This document shows, piece by piece, positions 36,705 to 44,716 of a stretch of 64,000 nt of DNA. A model generated the notes under the pieces. The model ran no database searches. It was given only the letters and a program-made list of their open reading frames with translations, and was not told the origin of the DNA. Made by a program: the position numbers and the translations under genes. Numbering within the stretch: position 1 is the stretch's first letter; every line of letters begins with the position of its first letter. Source of the DNA: Methylotuvimicrobium alcaliphilum 20Z (GTDB lineage: Bacteria > Pseudomonadota > Gammaproteobacteria > Methylococcales > Methylomonadaceae); assembly GCF_000968535.2 (NCBI RefSeq), contig NC_016112.1, forward strand, positions 4,154,001 through 4,218,000, in the 5' to 3' direction.

Positions 36705-37123
36705 GATTCGTTAAGTCCTAGTTTTTCCAACAAAACCGGCGGCGACTCGTAACACATTTCTCCTGTGGCGATCTCGACCGCGACTTGATAGGTATAACCG
36801 CGCGTCAAGCGCGCGCCGGTTTGTTTATCGAAAATCAGGTAATTGATTTTCATGCGGTTTTCCCACTCGGTCAATTCGGCATGCACGATGATTTTTTGGC
36901 GGAATTTCGCAGGCTTCGCATAGCGGACGCGCACATCGACGACCGGCCAGGCATAGCCGGATTCGCGCATTTGCATGTAACCGTAGCCAATCTTGTCGAG
37001 CAGAGCGCAGCGGGCGATTTCGAAATATTTCAGATAATGGCCGTGCCAGACGATTTCCATCAGATCGACATCGAAAAACGGCACTTCGATTTCGACTTCG
37101 CAGGAGACGATGGCCTTAGTCAT
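36701..37123 (-). CDS. Hotdog-fold acyl-CoA/ACP thioesterase (ApeK-like)
   Basis: A 140-residue single-hotdog thioesterase of the 4-hydroxybenzoyl-CoA thioesterase family. The active-site region VPFFDVDLMEIVWHGHYLKY carries the D-x-D and HGHY elements seen in the thioesterases of aryl polyene clusters. It probably releases or edits an aryl/polyenoyl thioester. It overlaps the ammonia-lyase gene by 8 bp, so the two are translationally linked. Confidence 0.85.
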   Translation of the reverse strand: MTKAIVSCEVEIEVPFFDVDLMEIVWHGHYLKYFEIARCALLDKIGYGYMQMRESGYAWPVVDVRVRYAKPAKFRQKIIVHAELTEWENRMKINYLIFDKQTGARLTRGYTYQVAVEIATGEMCYESPPVLLEKLGLNES

Positions 37124-38645
37124 ACAGAACCCAATGCCGGTCGCGGATCAATTGCAGGCAGAGGCGCAAGTCCCGCTCCAATGCCCGGTCGGCGTCGAGA
37201 AAACCGATCTTGGCCCTCACCTGCTGCATCGTATTCTTGAGGCCGGCACTAAAATCCGACTGCCCCCCACGCAATTCGACGCCCTGTACGACGGCGATCA
37301 ACAACGCCGCGGCGACTTGCTCGGTCAATTCGATGATGCGCACGCAGTCGCGGGCGGCAATCGTGCCCATGCTGACCTTGTCCTGATTGTGGCATTCGGT
37401 CGAACGCGAAAACGCACTGGCCGGCATCGTCAACTTCAAGGCCTCGGCGGTCCAGGCCGACACGGCGATTTGTAAGGCTTTGAAACCGTGATTCAGCATC
37501 GCCTCGTCGCCTTTCGCGCCGGATAAATTGGCCGGCAAGCCGTGATTGAACTTGGTGTCCATTAATTGCGCCATCTGCCGGTCCATCAGATCGGCCAGAT
37601 TCGCGATAGCCGTTTTCAGGCTGTCCATTGCGAATGCGATATGGCCGCCGTAAAAATGTCCGCCGTGCAAGACATGTTCGCCTTCGGCGTCGATAATCGG
37701 GTTGTCGTTCGCGCTGTTCAATTCGTTTTCGATGAATTGCCGAAGCCACGGCAGCGCGTCTTCGAGCACGCCGATCACATGCGGCGCGCAGCGCAGCGAA
37801 TAGCGGTCCTGCAGGCGCGTATCGTTGCGCGGCGTCTGTTCGGTGACATGTAGGTCGTCTCGGATGCGCGCGGCGACCCGGATTTGCCCTGTATGCGGTT
37901 TGACCGAGAACAGTTTTTCGTCGAAATGATAGGCATTGCCGTTCAGCGCGACCGAAGCCAACGCGGTGATGCGCGTACACAATTGCGACAGATAAGCCGC
38001 GCGTTGATAGGCCAGACAGGCTACTGCCGTCATCGCCGCGGTACCGTTCATGATCGCAAGGCCTTCCTTCGGTTTCAGCGTCAACGGAGCGATGCCCAAT
38101 TTCGCAAGTACTTCAGCGGCATCCAGCTTCTCGCCGCGATAGATCACTTCGCGCTCGCCGGCCAGCACCGCCGCCAAATAGGATAACGGCGTCAGATCGC
38201 CGCTGGCGCCGACCGAACCTTCCTGCGGGATCAACGGCAGTATGTCGTGCTTGAGTAATTCGGCGATCTGTTGCAGCAAGCGGTAACGTACGCCGGAAAA
38301 ACCCCGCGCCAAACTATTCAAACGCACCGCCATGATCGCGCGGGTTTGCGGTTCGTCGAAATGCGCGCCGAGGCCGCAGCCGTGGAAAGTATAAAGATGG
38401 CGCGACAAGTCGCCGGTCTTGTCCAGCGGTATCGACACCGTGCAGGAGTCGCCGTAGCCGGTCGTGACGCCGTAGACAAAGCCTTCTTCCCGCAGCAAGG
38501 TTTCGATGAATTCGGCGCCCTTGTCGATCCGCGCAACAAAGGCCGGCGCATCGCTCAATTCGAGCCGATGCGAGCGGTTCGCAAGCGCGGCAATGTCTTC
38601 GATCGTCAAGTCTTGTCCGTCGACGATTACGGTTCGTTTAGTCAT
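37116..38645 (-). CDS. Aromatic amino acid ammonia-lyase (HAL/TAL family)
   Basis: A 509-residue enzyme with the MIO cofactor triad Ala147-Ser148-Gly149 in GSVGASGDLTPLSYLA, the catalytic Tyr58 in VYGVTTGYGD, and ENELNSANDNPI. At the substrate-selectivity pair it has Phe87-His88 (TFHGCGLG); known HAL enzymes have Ser-His, TAL His-Leu and PAL Phe-Leu. No hut genes are near, and the neighbours are pigment-type genes, so formation of an aryl acid starter such as 4-coumarate is more likely than histidine catabolism. GC content appears higher than in surrounding genes. Confidence 0.88.
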   Translation of the reverse strand: MTKRTVIVDGQDLTIEDIAALANRSHRLELSDAPAFVARIDKGAEFIETLLREEGFVYGVTTGYGDSCTVSIPLDKTGDLSRHLYTFHGCGLGAHFDEPQTRAIMAVRLNSLARGFSGVRYRLLQQIAELLKHDILPLIPQEGSVGASGDLTPLSYLAAVLAGEREVIYRGEKLDAAEVLAKLGIAPLTLKPKEGLAIMNGTAAMTAVACLAYQRAAYLSQLCTRITALASVALNGNAYHFDEKLFSVKPHTGQIRVAARIRDDLHVTEQTPRNDTRLQDRYSLRCAPHVIGVLEDALPWLRQFIENELNSANDNPIIDAEGEHVLHGGHFYGGHIAFAMDSLKTAIANLADLMDRQMAQLMDTKFNHGLPANLSGAKGDEAMLNHGFKALQIAVSAWTAEALKLTMPASAFSRSTECHNQDKVSMGTIAARDCVRIIELTEQVAAALLIAVVQGVELRGGQSDFSAGLKNTMQQVRAKIGFLDADRALERDLRLCLQLIRDRHWVLYD

Positions 38646-39247
38646 TAGCGGCCAGCAAAAAGATCAGTTAAATCAATTGATAAGTCGGGAAATAGATAAG
38701 ATGATGCCGACTCATCGGCAAACATGGCTTTGAGCTGATACTGCCCTTCAGCATCGAGAACAAACTGGTGAATCGCTTGTTGTTCCGGGTAAACCAACCA
38801 ATATTCTTGTACGCCGCATTCTTGATAAAGCTGATATTTGATTTGCATCTCCCGCTTGGAATTACCTGGAGAGAGAATTTCGATGATCCAATCCGGCGCT
38901 CCGTTGCAACCTTGTTTATCCAAAATGTCGGGATTACAAATGACGCAAAGGTCCGGTTGCACGACGGTAAAAATTTCCTGATTGCTCAGCACGGATTGTT
39001 TTCTGTCGTAAAGGCGCACGTCGAAAGGCGCCGGAAAAATTTCGCAGCGTTTATTTTTCAGATGGAGGTCGATGCCGACTAGTAGTTTTCTTTCGATACG
39101 TTGATGCAGAACGTTCGGCGCGGGTGACATCAACATGACTTTGCCTTTGATCAATTCGATGGTTTCTTTGATATGCCAGGTCAAATAATCGGCATAGCTA
39201 TAGGTTTGCTCAGGGTCGAGTTGCGACAATTCGGTGATTTTAGGCAT
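38645..39247 (-). CDS. Uma2 family (DUF820) putative endonuclease
   Basis: A 200-residue protein with a PD-(D/E)XK-like core: TIELIKGKVMLMSPAPN, VQPDLCVICNP, APDWIIEILSPGNSKRE and YQECGVQEYWLVYPE. Members are abundant in cyanobacteria and scattered elsewhere, often near mobile DNA; activity is unproven. It starts next to the 748-bp repeat element and overlaps the ammonia-lyase start by one base. It has no obvious role in the pathway and may be an insertion between pathway genes. Confidence 0.85.
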   Translation of the reverse strand: MPKITELSQLDPEQTYSYADYLTWHIKETIELIKGKVMLMSPAPNVLHQRIERKLLVGIDLHLKNKRCEIFPAPFDVRLYDRKQSVLSNQEIFTVVQPDLCVICNPDILDKQGCNGAPDWIIEILSPGNSKREMQIKYQLYQECGVQEYWLVYPEQQAIHQFVLDAEGQYQLKAMFADESASSYLFPDLSIDLTDLFAGR

Positions 39248-39434
39248 AATAATGATTACCTGCTCTTAATTTTAGCCAGGGTTGTCGAGGGCTAAGCAAT
39301 ACTGCCATTAAGTAAAGGGAAACCCGTCATTCCGCCATGGGCTGGCGGAATCCAGTACCATGGATGGCAAGTTTTTTAAGGTACCTTAGAGCTTGAATGC
39401 AAAAATTACTTATTTTAATCACAGCTTAACTTAA

Positions 39435-39885
39435 CCTGATTAGCAAGTTTCTTCAGCTAAAGCCCAAAGATCAGCATATCCTTAGCAGGACGGGGTTCGC
39501 AAACCATGCGCGTCAAACTAAAAACGGCCAACCCACATCACGCTCTTTCCCAAGCTCCAGCTTGGGAAAGACACCCCGGAAGCTCCAGCTTCCTGAGACC
39601 GACACAACCTCCGCTCACTCTCAATAAGCCCCGCGACTCGCTCGTTCAATTTTTCTCCTGATTAGCAAGATGCTTCAGCTTGCTGAAGCCAATTGTCCGA
39701 GCAGTGGCCAGTCGTAGCCACTTCTGCGGGACGGGTTATTTAACCCGTCCCCAACGTTTCGGTTTGCCCTAAACATTTCGGCTAACTTCGGCCAAAGTCA
39801 AAACGTTTAGGACGGGGTTGCAAACCCCGTCCTGCTAGGGATATGCTGGTTTTTGGGCTTTAGCTGAAGAAACTTGCTAATCAGG
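39435..39885. repeat. Nested inverted repeat pair A (arms about 70 bp)
   Basis: The arms 39435-39505 and about 39817-39885 both read CCTGATTAGCAAGTTTCTT from the outside inwards and continue through AGCCCAAA to GCAGGACGGGGTT. There are few mismatches over about 68 bp. Confidence 0.75.
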
Positions 39886-40033
39886 ATTTTTCTTGATTGT
39901 CGGGAAGCTAGAGCTTCCTGAACAGGTTACCCAAGCTGGAGCTTGGGTAACAGCATATTTTAGTTTTTGCGACTACGACTGGCTTCTGCTTGGACACTTG
40001 GTTTCGGCAAGCTGAAGCATCTTGCTAATCAGG
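39657..40033. repeat. Nested inverted repeat pair B (arms about 64 bp)
   Basis: The arms 39657-39720 and about 39969-40033 begin CCTGATTAGCAAGATGC from the outside and continue through GCTTGCTGAAGCC to CAGTCGTAG. They share the terminal CCTGATTAGCAAG with pair A but have different interiors. The right arm lies against the right end of the 748-bp element. Confidence 0.75.
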
Positions 40034-40089
40034 TAACTTAATGGCAGTGAGGGCTAAGCAAGGGAGCATCCTATCACATCGCCCCTTAG

Positions 40090-40267
40090 GGTTTGGTCGA
40101 AAATAACTTCCCTATTTTATGGAGGGTTCGGTAGCTCGATTGGCAGGTGTCGGCGGCAAGGAAGCCGCCGTCAAGCCTACACGGACGAATTCACGGCGTC
40201 CTGTTAAGCGAGTTACCGAGCTCTCAACAAAGCTCATAGTTCCAGAACGTTATTTATGACGAAATCC
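40090..40267. repeat. Inverted-end repeat family R4, copy 2
   Basis: The left end GGTTTGGTCGAAAATAACTT and the right end (GAACGTTATTTATGACGAAA) are imperfect inverted repeats matching the unit at 25250-25353. It contains an extra GGCGGCAAGGAAGCCGCC hairpin and an R1-like ATTCACGGCGTCC. It ends exactly at the acyltransferase stop codon. Confidence 0.6.
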
Positions 40268-41197
40268 TTAATCATTTCCATCCTGCCAAAAATCGTAAAA
40301 ATTGAACCATTGCAGCGGCTCCTGCAGGCAATAGTACTGCAAGCGGTCGGCATAGTCCTGAGCATAGCGTCTGGCCCGTTCGTCGCGCTGTTTTCTCGGT
40401 AGATTCAATCCGTCGCCGAAATGATCGAAATAAATCGCTTGCTTGCCCTGTCGTTTCAAGCAAAACAAGGTATAGACCGGACATTTCAGCAATGACGCTA
40501 AAATATACGGTCCTTGCGGAAACATTGCCGTTGCGCCGAGAAAGCGCGCCTTGACAACACGCCCTTGCCCTGTGACCGGAATTCTGTCGGCGGCAATCAC
40601 GACCAGTTCGCCGGCTTCGATTTTGTCCTGCAGCAGCATTGCCGTCGCGGCGTTCATCTCGGTGACTTGAATCAGATTCATACGCCCGGATTCGGCATAA
40701 CGGTTTAGCAGCGCATTGAATTTTTCGGCATGCTTGGTGTGCACCAAAACATTGACCGTTAAGTTTTTGCGCAGCTTCGCGATGACCCGGCACACTTCCA
40801 TATTGCCCAGGTGAGAGCCCAGGATCAAAACGCCCTGGCCGTGTTCGAGATGACTGACGATGGCGTCCCGGCCATGGTAGTCGACATCGTTTAACGAGAT
40901 TGCGCCGCTCCAGGCCGCCAGTTTATCGATGATCGCATTCGCGAAAGCGATGAAATGCAGATAACCGCCGTAGCGGCCGCTTCGTATCGTGTCTGCGGGC
41001 AGAAAGGCCGATACGCGCTTTAAATAATCGATGCTGGCTGCGCGCGCCTTACCGTTGAGCAGCCAGTAATAACTGACCACCGGATACAAAAACACTTGCA
41101 GCACCCGGCGTCCGAACAACAGATAGACCTTGAGCAGTAATTGCATGCCCCAGATGACGCCGCGTTCTTCCATGTTGGCCCAATGTTTCATCGCCAA
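40268..41197 (-). CDS. LpxL/HtrB-like acyltransferase
   Basis: A 309-residue membrane-associated acyltransferase with the family active site in ILGSHLGNMEVCRVI (His-x4-Glu) and VVIAADRIPVTGQGRVVKARFLGATAMFPQGP. Enzymes of this family add acyl chains to lipid A or lysophospholipids. In aryl polyene clusters a related domain, fused to a glycosyltransferase, is thought to attach the polyene to a lipid. Here it is separate and overlaps the glycosyltransferase gene by 10 bp. Confidence 0.85.
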   Translation of the reverse strand: MAMKHWANMEERGVIWGMQLLLKVYLLFGRRVLQVFLYPVVSYYWLLNGKARAASIDYLKRVSAFLPADTIRSGRYGGYLHFIAFANAIIDKLAAWSGAISLNDVDYHGRDAIVSHLEHGQGVLILGSHLGNMEVCRVIAKLRKNLTVNVLVHTKHAEKFNALLNRYAESGRMNLIQVTEMNAATAMLLQDKIEAGELVVIAADRIPVTGQGRVVKARFLGATAMFPQGPYILASLLKCPVYTLFCLKRQGKQAIYFDHFGDGLNLPRKQRDERARRYAQDYADRLQYYCLQEPLQWFNFYDFWQDGND

Positions 41198-41922
41198 TGC
41201 CTCATCAACAAGCGAGGCAGGCGTATCAGCATGCCGAAGAACAATTGCGCATGTTTTCGCGAAATCAACAGATTATCGCGCAGCATGTCGAAATGCGAAA
41301 CGCCGTCCAGCGGATAGCGCACTTCGGTTTCGACATTGAGCACATCAACGCCTTGCCAGTAGAGACGCACAGCGATTTCGATGTCGAAGTCCATGCGCAG
41401 GCCCATTCGGGTCGATTGCAGCAAGGGCTCGACAGCTACGAGCGGATAGCAGCGAAAACCGCACATGCCGTCTGCGATTGAAAGCGAAAGCGTGTTGATC
41501 CAAATCCACAGATTCGTGAATTGACGCCCGTACAAGCGCCCCTTGGGCACGGTGTCATCGAAACGGGGCTTGCCGAGAATCAGCCGGTTTGGATGTCGTT
41601 CGGCCGCCTTAAGCAGACGATCAATATCCTCGAGCCGGTGCTGTCCGTCGGCATCGACCTGCAGCGCATGGCTGAAGCCATCGGCTATCGCTAGGCGCAA
41701 ACCGTCGATGACCGCCGCGCCTTTACCACCGTTGTCTGGGCGTTCGTATAACACGACCCAGTCTTGTTCACGTTCAGACAATTGCTTCAACACCGAACTG
41801 CAAGACGTCGTGCTGCCGTCGTTGATCAAATAGCAAGGCAGACCGTAAGGTTTTAATTGTTCAACGACCAGGCCGACCGCGTCTTCGTGATTGTAAACCG
41901 GGATAATGACGCAAGCCTTCAT
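41188..41922 (-). CDS. Family 2 glycosyltransferase
   Basis: A 244-residue GT-A enzyme: MKACVIIPVYNHEDAVGLVV at the start, LINDGSTTSCSSVL, and ALQVDADGQH as the DxD metal site, followed by the KPRFDDTVPKGRLYGRQF acceptor region. No membrane segments are obvious. The frame is open 30 codons upstream, but the ATG at 41922 gives a 4-bp ATGA overlap with the ligase and matches the GT2 start. It probably glycosylates a lipid or pigment headgroup. Confidence 0.87.
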   Translation of the reverse strand: MKACVIIPVYNHEDAVGLVVEQLKPYGLPCYLINDGSTTSCSSVLKQLSEREQDWVVLYERPDNGGKGAAVIDGLRLAIADGFSHALQVDADGQHRLEDIDRLLKAAERHPNRLILGKPRFDDTVPKGRLYGRQFTNLWIWINTLSLSIADGMCGFRCYPLVAVEPLLQSTRMGLRMDFDIEIAVRLYWQGVDVLNVETEVRYPLDGVSHFDMLRDNLLISRKHAQLFFGMLIRLPRLLMRHWR

Positions 41923-43613
41923 GGGCGTGCTCCGTACAACATTCGTCCGGAACTGTGCGATTCGCTGACCGAACTCAGATCGAAATAGAGCTTGCCGGCC
42001 TCGTCTCGCCATTCCAGCGCCATCTTGATTAAGGCATCCGGTAGAATGATTTTTTTAAATTTGACCGCTTCCATCGTCAGAAAAGGCTGTTCGATCGAAA
42101 AAAACAATTTGCCGTAATGTTCGGCCCAAGCCAATTGCGTCACGCCCGGCAGAATCGGCATGCCCGGAAAATGGCCGTTGAAATAGACCAGTTCGGGTTG
42201 AATGCGAAATTCCAGTTCGGCGCTGTTGATCGCGATCCGGCAGTATAGCAATTGCGGATATTTGGCCGAGTCCAACGCGAACAATTGCCGAAGTAAGGCA
42301 TGATCGATTTTACCCTGTCGGGTCATCGGCAAGCTGTCGAAGAACAGCCATTTGCGCGGTAACACCACCGATTCGAAGGCCCGTTGCAATTGCCGCCGCA
42401 ATGACTTGAATATGGCCGCGCGGCCTTGGTGGCGTAAAGCCTCCAAGCCGCTTTCAGTCAGCACGATAGCGGCTGCCACACGGTCCCGCCGGTTGCTGAG
42501 CAGCAAACAATGCGCCTGTTCGACCCAACCGGATTGACTCAAGGCGTTTTCCAATGCATCCAACGATAAGCGTTTTTCCTCCACTTTGACGATGCGGTCG
42601 AGCCGGCCCAGCAAGCTAAAGCGCCCCTCGTCGTGCAGCTCAATCCGATCGTCCATCGGGTAGGCGACAGCGTCGGGCAAGTACGGCGATGTCAGCAAAC
42701 AGCGGCCATCCTCGCTCCGACTAAGTCCGATACCGGCAAAGGGCGTCCATCGCGTATCTTGAGCGGAGCGGCGCCACGCAATGCCGCCGGTTTCGGAACT
42801 GCCGTAAACTTCGATGACTTGTTGCCCGCAAAGCCGCTCGATTTGCGTTGCGGCGTTGGGCGGCAGCGGCCCGCCCGAACTGAAAATAGCGCTGAACTTG
42901 GCTATTTGAGCCCAATCGGTCAGTTCATCGAGTCTTTTCAATTGCGCGGGGCTTGCGACCCAATAGGCGGGTTGGCCTGCCAAGGCTTTCAACATCGGCT
43001 CGGGACTCAAAAATAGCTGGCTGTGAAAACAACGTCCCGACGCCAGCGGCCATAACAATCTGAACAACAATCCGTAAATATGCTGATGACTGACGGTCGC
43101 GGCCGCCGCCGACTCTCCCAACAGTCGGCCCCACTGAGCTTCCAGGGCGTCGATCTCGCGTTGCAATTGCAGCAGGTTTTTGACGATGGCCTTAGGTCTG
43201 CCGTTCGAACCGGAGGTAAAAAGCGTCACAGACGTATCTGTCGGGTTTAGCGCATGCAATTCGATATTTACTTCGGCAGGGCTGGCCAATGTCGATTCGC
43301 GCCCGTGCCAGGCGCCGATCAATGCAACGCCTTGCCCGGCTAGCTCGTCGGCGGTCACCTGGCAGTTATTGCCGGGAATGATGACTTTTTTGTTTGAATG
43401 CCACAAGGCAAACAGCAGCACCGCGAACGGATAGGCGTCTTCATGATAGAGGGCATGGCAAGACTCAGTACGGTGCTGTAATGCCGCGGCCGCGGCCGCG
43501 ACATCGGCGCAGAAGCTTCGCCGGTCCAACCGTTGTCCTGCATGCACGGCGACCGTTCGTGCGTGATGCGAGGGTAATGCGCAGCGGCTCAGCGGAATTG
43601 GTTCAACGCACAT
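41919..43613 (-). CDS. Acyl-AMP ligase fused to a hotdog (FabZ/ApeI-like) dehydratase domain
   Basis: A 564-residue two-domain protein. Residues about 20-440 form an ANL-superfamily adenylating domain with LFTSGSNGRPKAIVKN (134-141 core), VYGSSETGG (270-277) and GRLDRIVKVEEKRLSL. From about residue 455 comes a hotdog domain with NGHFPGMPILPGVTQ (479-493), the active-site loop of FabZ-type 3-hydroxyacyl-ACP dehydratases. In E. coli-type aryl polyene clusters these activities are separate proteins (ApeH, ApeI). The ligase would load an aryl acid on an ACP and the second domain would dehydrate chain intermediates. Confidence 0.87.
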   Translation of the reverse strand: MCVEPIPLSRCALPSHHARTVAVHAGQRLDRRSFCADVAAAAAALQHRTESCHALYHEDAYPFAVLLFALWHSNKKVIIPGNNCQVTADELAGQGVALIGAWHGRESTLASPAEVNIELHALNPTDTSVTLFTSGSNGRPKAIVKNLLQLQREIDALEAQWGRLLGESAAAATVSHQHIYGLLFRLLWPLASGRCFHSQLFLSPEPMLKALAGQPAYWVASPAQLKRLDELTDWAQIAKFSAIFSSGGPLPPNAATQIERLCGQQVIEVYGSSETGGIAWRRSAQDTRWTPFAGIGLSRSEDGRCLLTSPYLPDAVAYPMDDRIELHDEGRFSLLGRLDRIVKVEEKRLSLDALENALSQSGWVEQAHCLLLSNRRDRVAAAIVLTESGLEALRHQGRAAIFKSLRRQLQRAFESVVLPRKWLFFDSLPMTRQGKIDHALLRQLFALDSAKYPQLLYCRIAINSAELEFRIQPELVYFNGHFPGMPILPGVTQLAWAEHYGKLFFSIEQPFLTMEAVKFKKIILPDALIKMALEWRDEAGKLYFDLSSVSESHSSGRMLYGARP

Positions 43614-44154
43614 GGTCCTGCGTCCTGATTCGCACCCAATATTCGATCGCCATCAATAATCCCATCAATACATAAGCCAGCAGGCCATTATACAGGCTCC
43701 AACAGGCAAAACTGCACCACAGCGCGGTCGCGGCGGCAATCAGTCCGTTCAGTAAAAAAAACACGCACCAGACCTGAGTGACTCGTCTGGTGTAAAGCAC
43801 GCCTTGCGGCGGCAAATCGGGATGTTGAAGACGCGCCAGCCGTTCGATCACCGGCGGCGGGAAAAATAGGCTCGAGGCAAACACCAGTAGCAAGCCCAGA
43901 TTCATCAAAGCAGGATAAAAACGCAGAGTGATCTCGTTATTATTCCAGACGGCCAGGCCGCAAAACAGCAGCGCGGAGATGATCAAGCCTTGACTGGCCG
44001 CGCCGGTAGTCCGACCGCTGACCAGGCGCACAAGCAACAGCGCGGCCAAGGCCATGGCAATCTGCCAGGGTTGCACCGATCGAATGCCGAAATAAACGGC
44101 CAGCGGATATAACAGCATCAAGACACCGATGACGCCGTTAAGCCATTTGCGCAT
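43603..44154 (-). CDS. COG4648-type integral membrane protein
   Basis: A 183-residue polytopic protein with about five hydrophobic segments, a basic start MRKWLNGVIGVLMLLYP and a central PPPVIERLARLQHPDLPPQGV loop. Proteins of this type lie between the acyl carrier proteins and the AMP-ligase in aryl polyene clusters (ApeG position); their role is unknown. It overlaps the downstream ligase by 11 bp and the ACP gene by 1 bp. Confidence 0.8.
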   Translation of the reverse strand: MRKWLNGVIGVLMLLYPLAVYFGIRSVQPWQIAMALAALLLVRLVSGRTTGAASQGLIISALLFCGLAVWNNNEITLRFYPALMNLGLLLVFASSLFFPPPVIERLARLQHPDLPPQGVLYTRRVTQVWCVFFLLNGLIAAATALWCSFACWSLYNGLLAYVLMGLLMAIEYWVRIRTQDHVR

Positions 44155-44402
44155 TAGATATGGATCAGTTTATCGACGGCTTCGACGACATCGCCTACGG
44201 TGCGTGCGTTCTTAAAATCTTCCGGCTTCACGGCCTTGCCGGTCAACTCCTTGAGTTTGACGATCATATCGACCGCATCGATGCTGTCGAAATCGAGGTC
44301 TTCATAAAGACGGGCCTCCGGCGTCACGTCGTCCGCGTCTATCTCGAACATCTCCTGCATGATTTCCCTGATCATTTGCAGAATGTCATCGCGATCGTTC
44401 AT
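44154..44402 (-). CDS. Acyl carrier protein 2
   Basis: An 82-residue acidic ACP. The phosphopantetheine attachment serine lies in LDFDSIDAVDMIV. It overlaps the preceding ACP gene by 4 bp and the membrane-protein gene by 1 bp. Paired ACPs are characteristic of aryl polyene clusters (ApeE/ApeF positions). Confidence 0.9.
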   Translation of the reverse strand: MNDRDDILQMIREIMQEMFEIDADDVTPEARLYEDLDFDSIDAVDMIVKLKELTGKAVKPEDFKNARTVGDVVEAVDKLIHI

Positions 44403-44662
44403 GCTGCCCTCTGCTCGGAGTCAATAAATTCAGCCAGCGCCGCGACCGACGCGAAAATTTTTACCACGTCGTCTTTTTCCGAATCGATTCGGATATTGTA
44501 TTTCTTTCGGATCGCGAGTCCCAGTTCCAAAGCGTCGATCGAGTCCAGCCCTAAGCCTTCGTTAAACAGGGCTTCGTGACTATCGATATCGTCAACGCCG
44601 ATATCCTCCAAATCGAGCGACTCGATAATCAATTTTTTTAATTCATTTTCCAAACTGCTCAT
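44399..44662 (-). CDS. Acyl carrier protein 1
   Basis: An 87-residue acidic ACP with the attachment serine in GLGLDSIDALELGLAI. It lies 54 bp after the ketosynthase-like gene. Its sequence differs clearly from the second ACP, so the two probably have separate partners rather than being a recent duplicate. Confidence 0.9.
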   Translation of the reverse strand: MSSLENELKKLIIESLDLEDIGVDDIDSHEALFNEGLGLDSIDALELGLAIRKKYNIRIDSEKDDVVKIFASVAALAEFIDSEQRAA

Positions 44663-44716
44663 ACATTTCTCTAAAAATTATATCAATAGCGGTCGCCGCC
44701 GAAATTCAGGCTTCGC

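Larger units (their letters stand above)
39301..40048. mobile_element. 748-bp non-coding element with 13-bp terminal inverted repeats
   Basis: ACTGCCATTAAGT (39301-39313) and ACTTAATGGCAGT (40036-40048) are perfect inverted ends. GAGGGCTAAGCAA occurs on each side (39287-39299 and 40049-40061), directly repeated with one extra T on the left. The interior consists of nested inverted repeats, including CTCCAGCTTGGG-type palindromes, with no ORF of note. It separates the acyltransferase from the Uma2/ammonia-lyase genes. Confidence 0.75.

Noticed and set aside
37249-37980. A 243-codon minus-strand ORF inside the ammonia-lyase gene
   Set aside because: It lies in another frame of a clearly conserved enzyme gene, and its Arg-rich product has no recognisable feature.
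37116-38645. Naming the ammonia-lyase hutH
   Set aside because: There are no other histidine-utilisation genes, the selectivity pair is not Ser-His and the neighbours are pigment-type genes.
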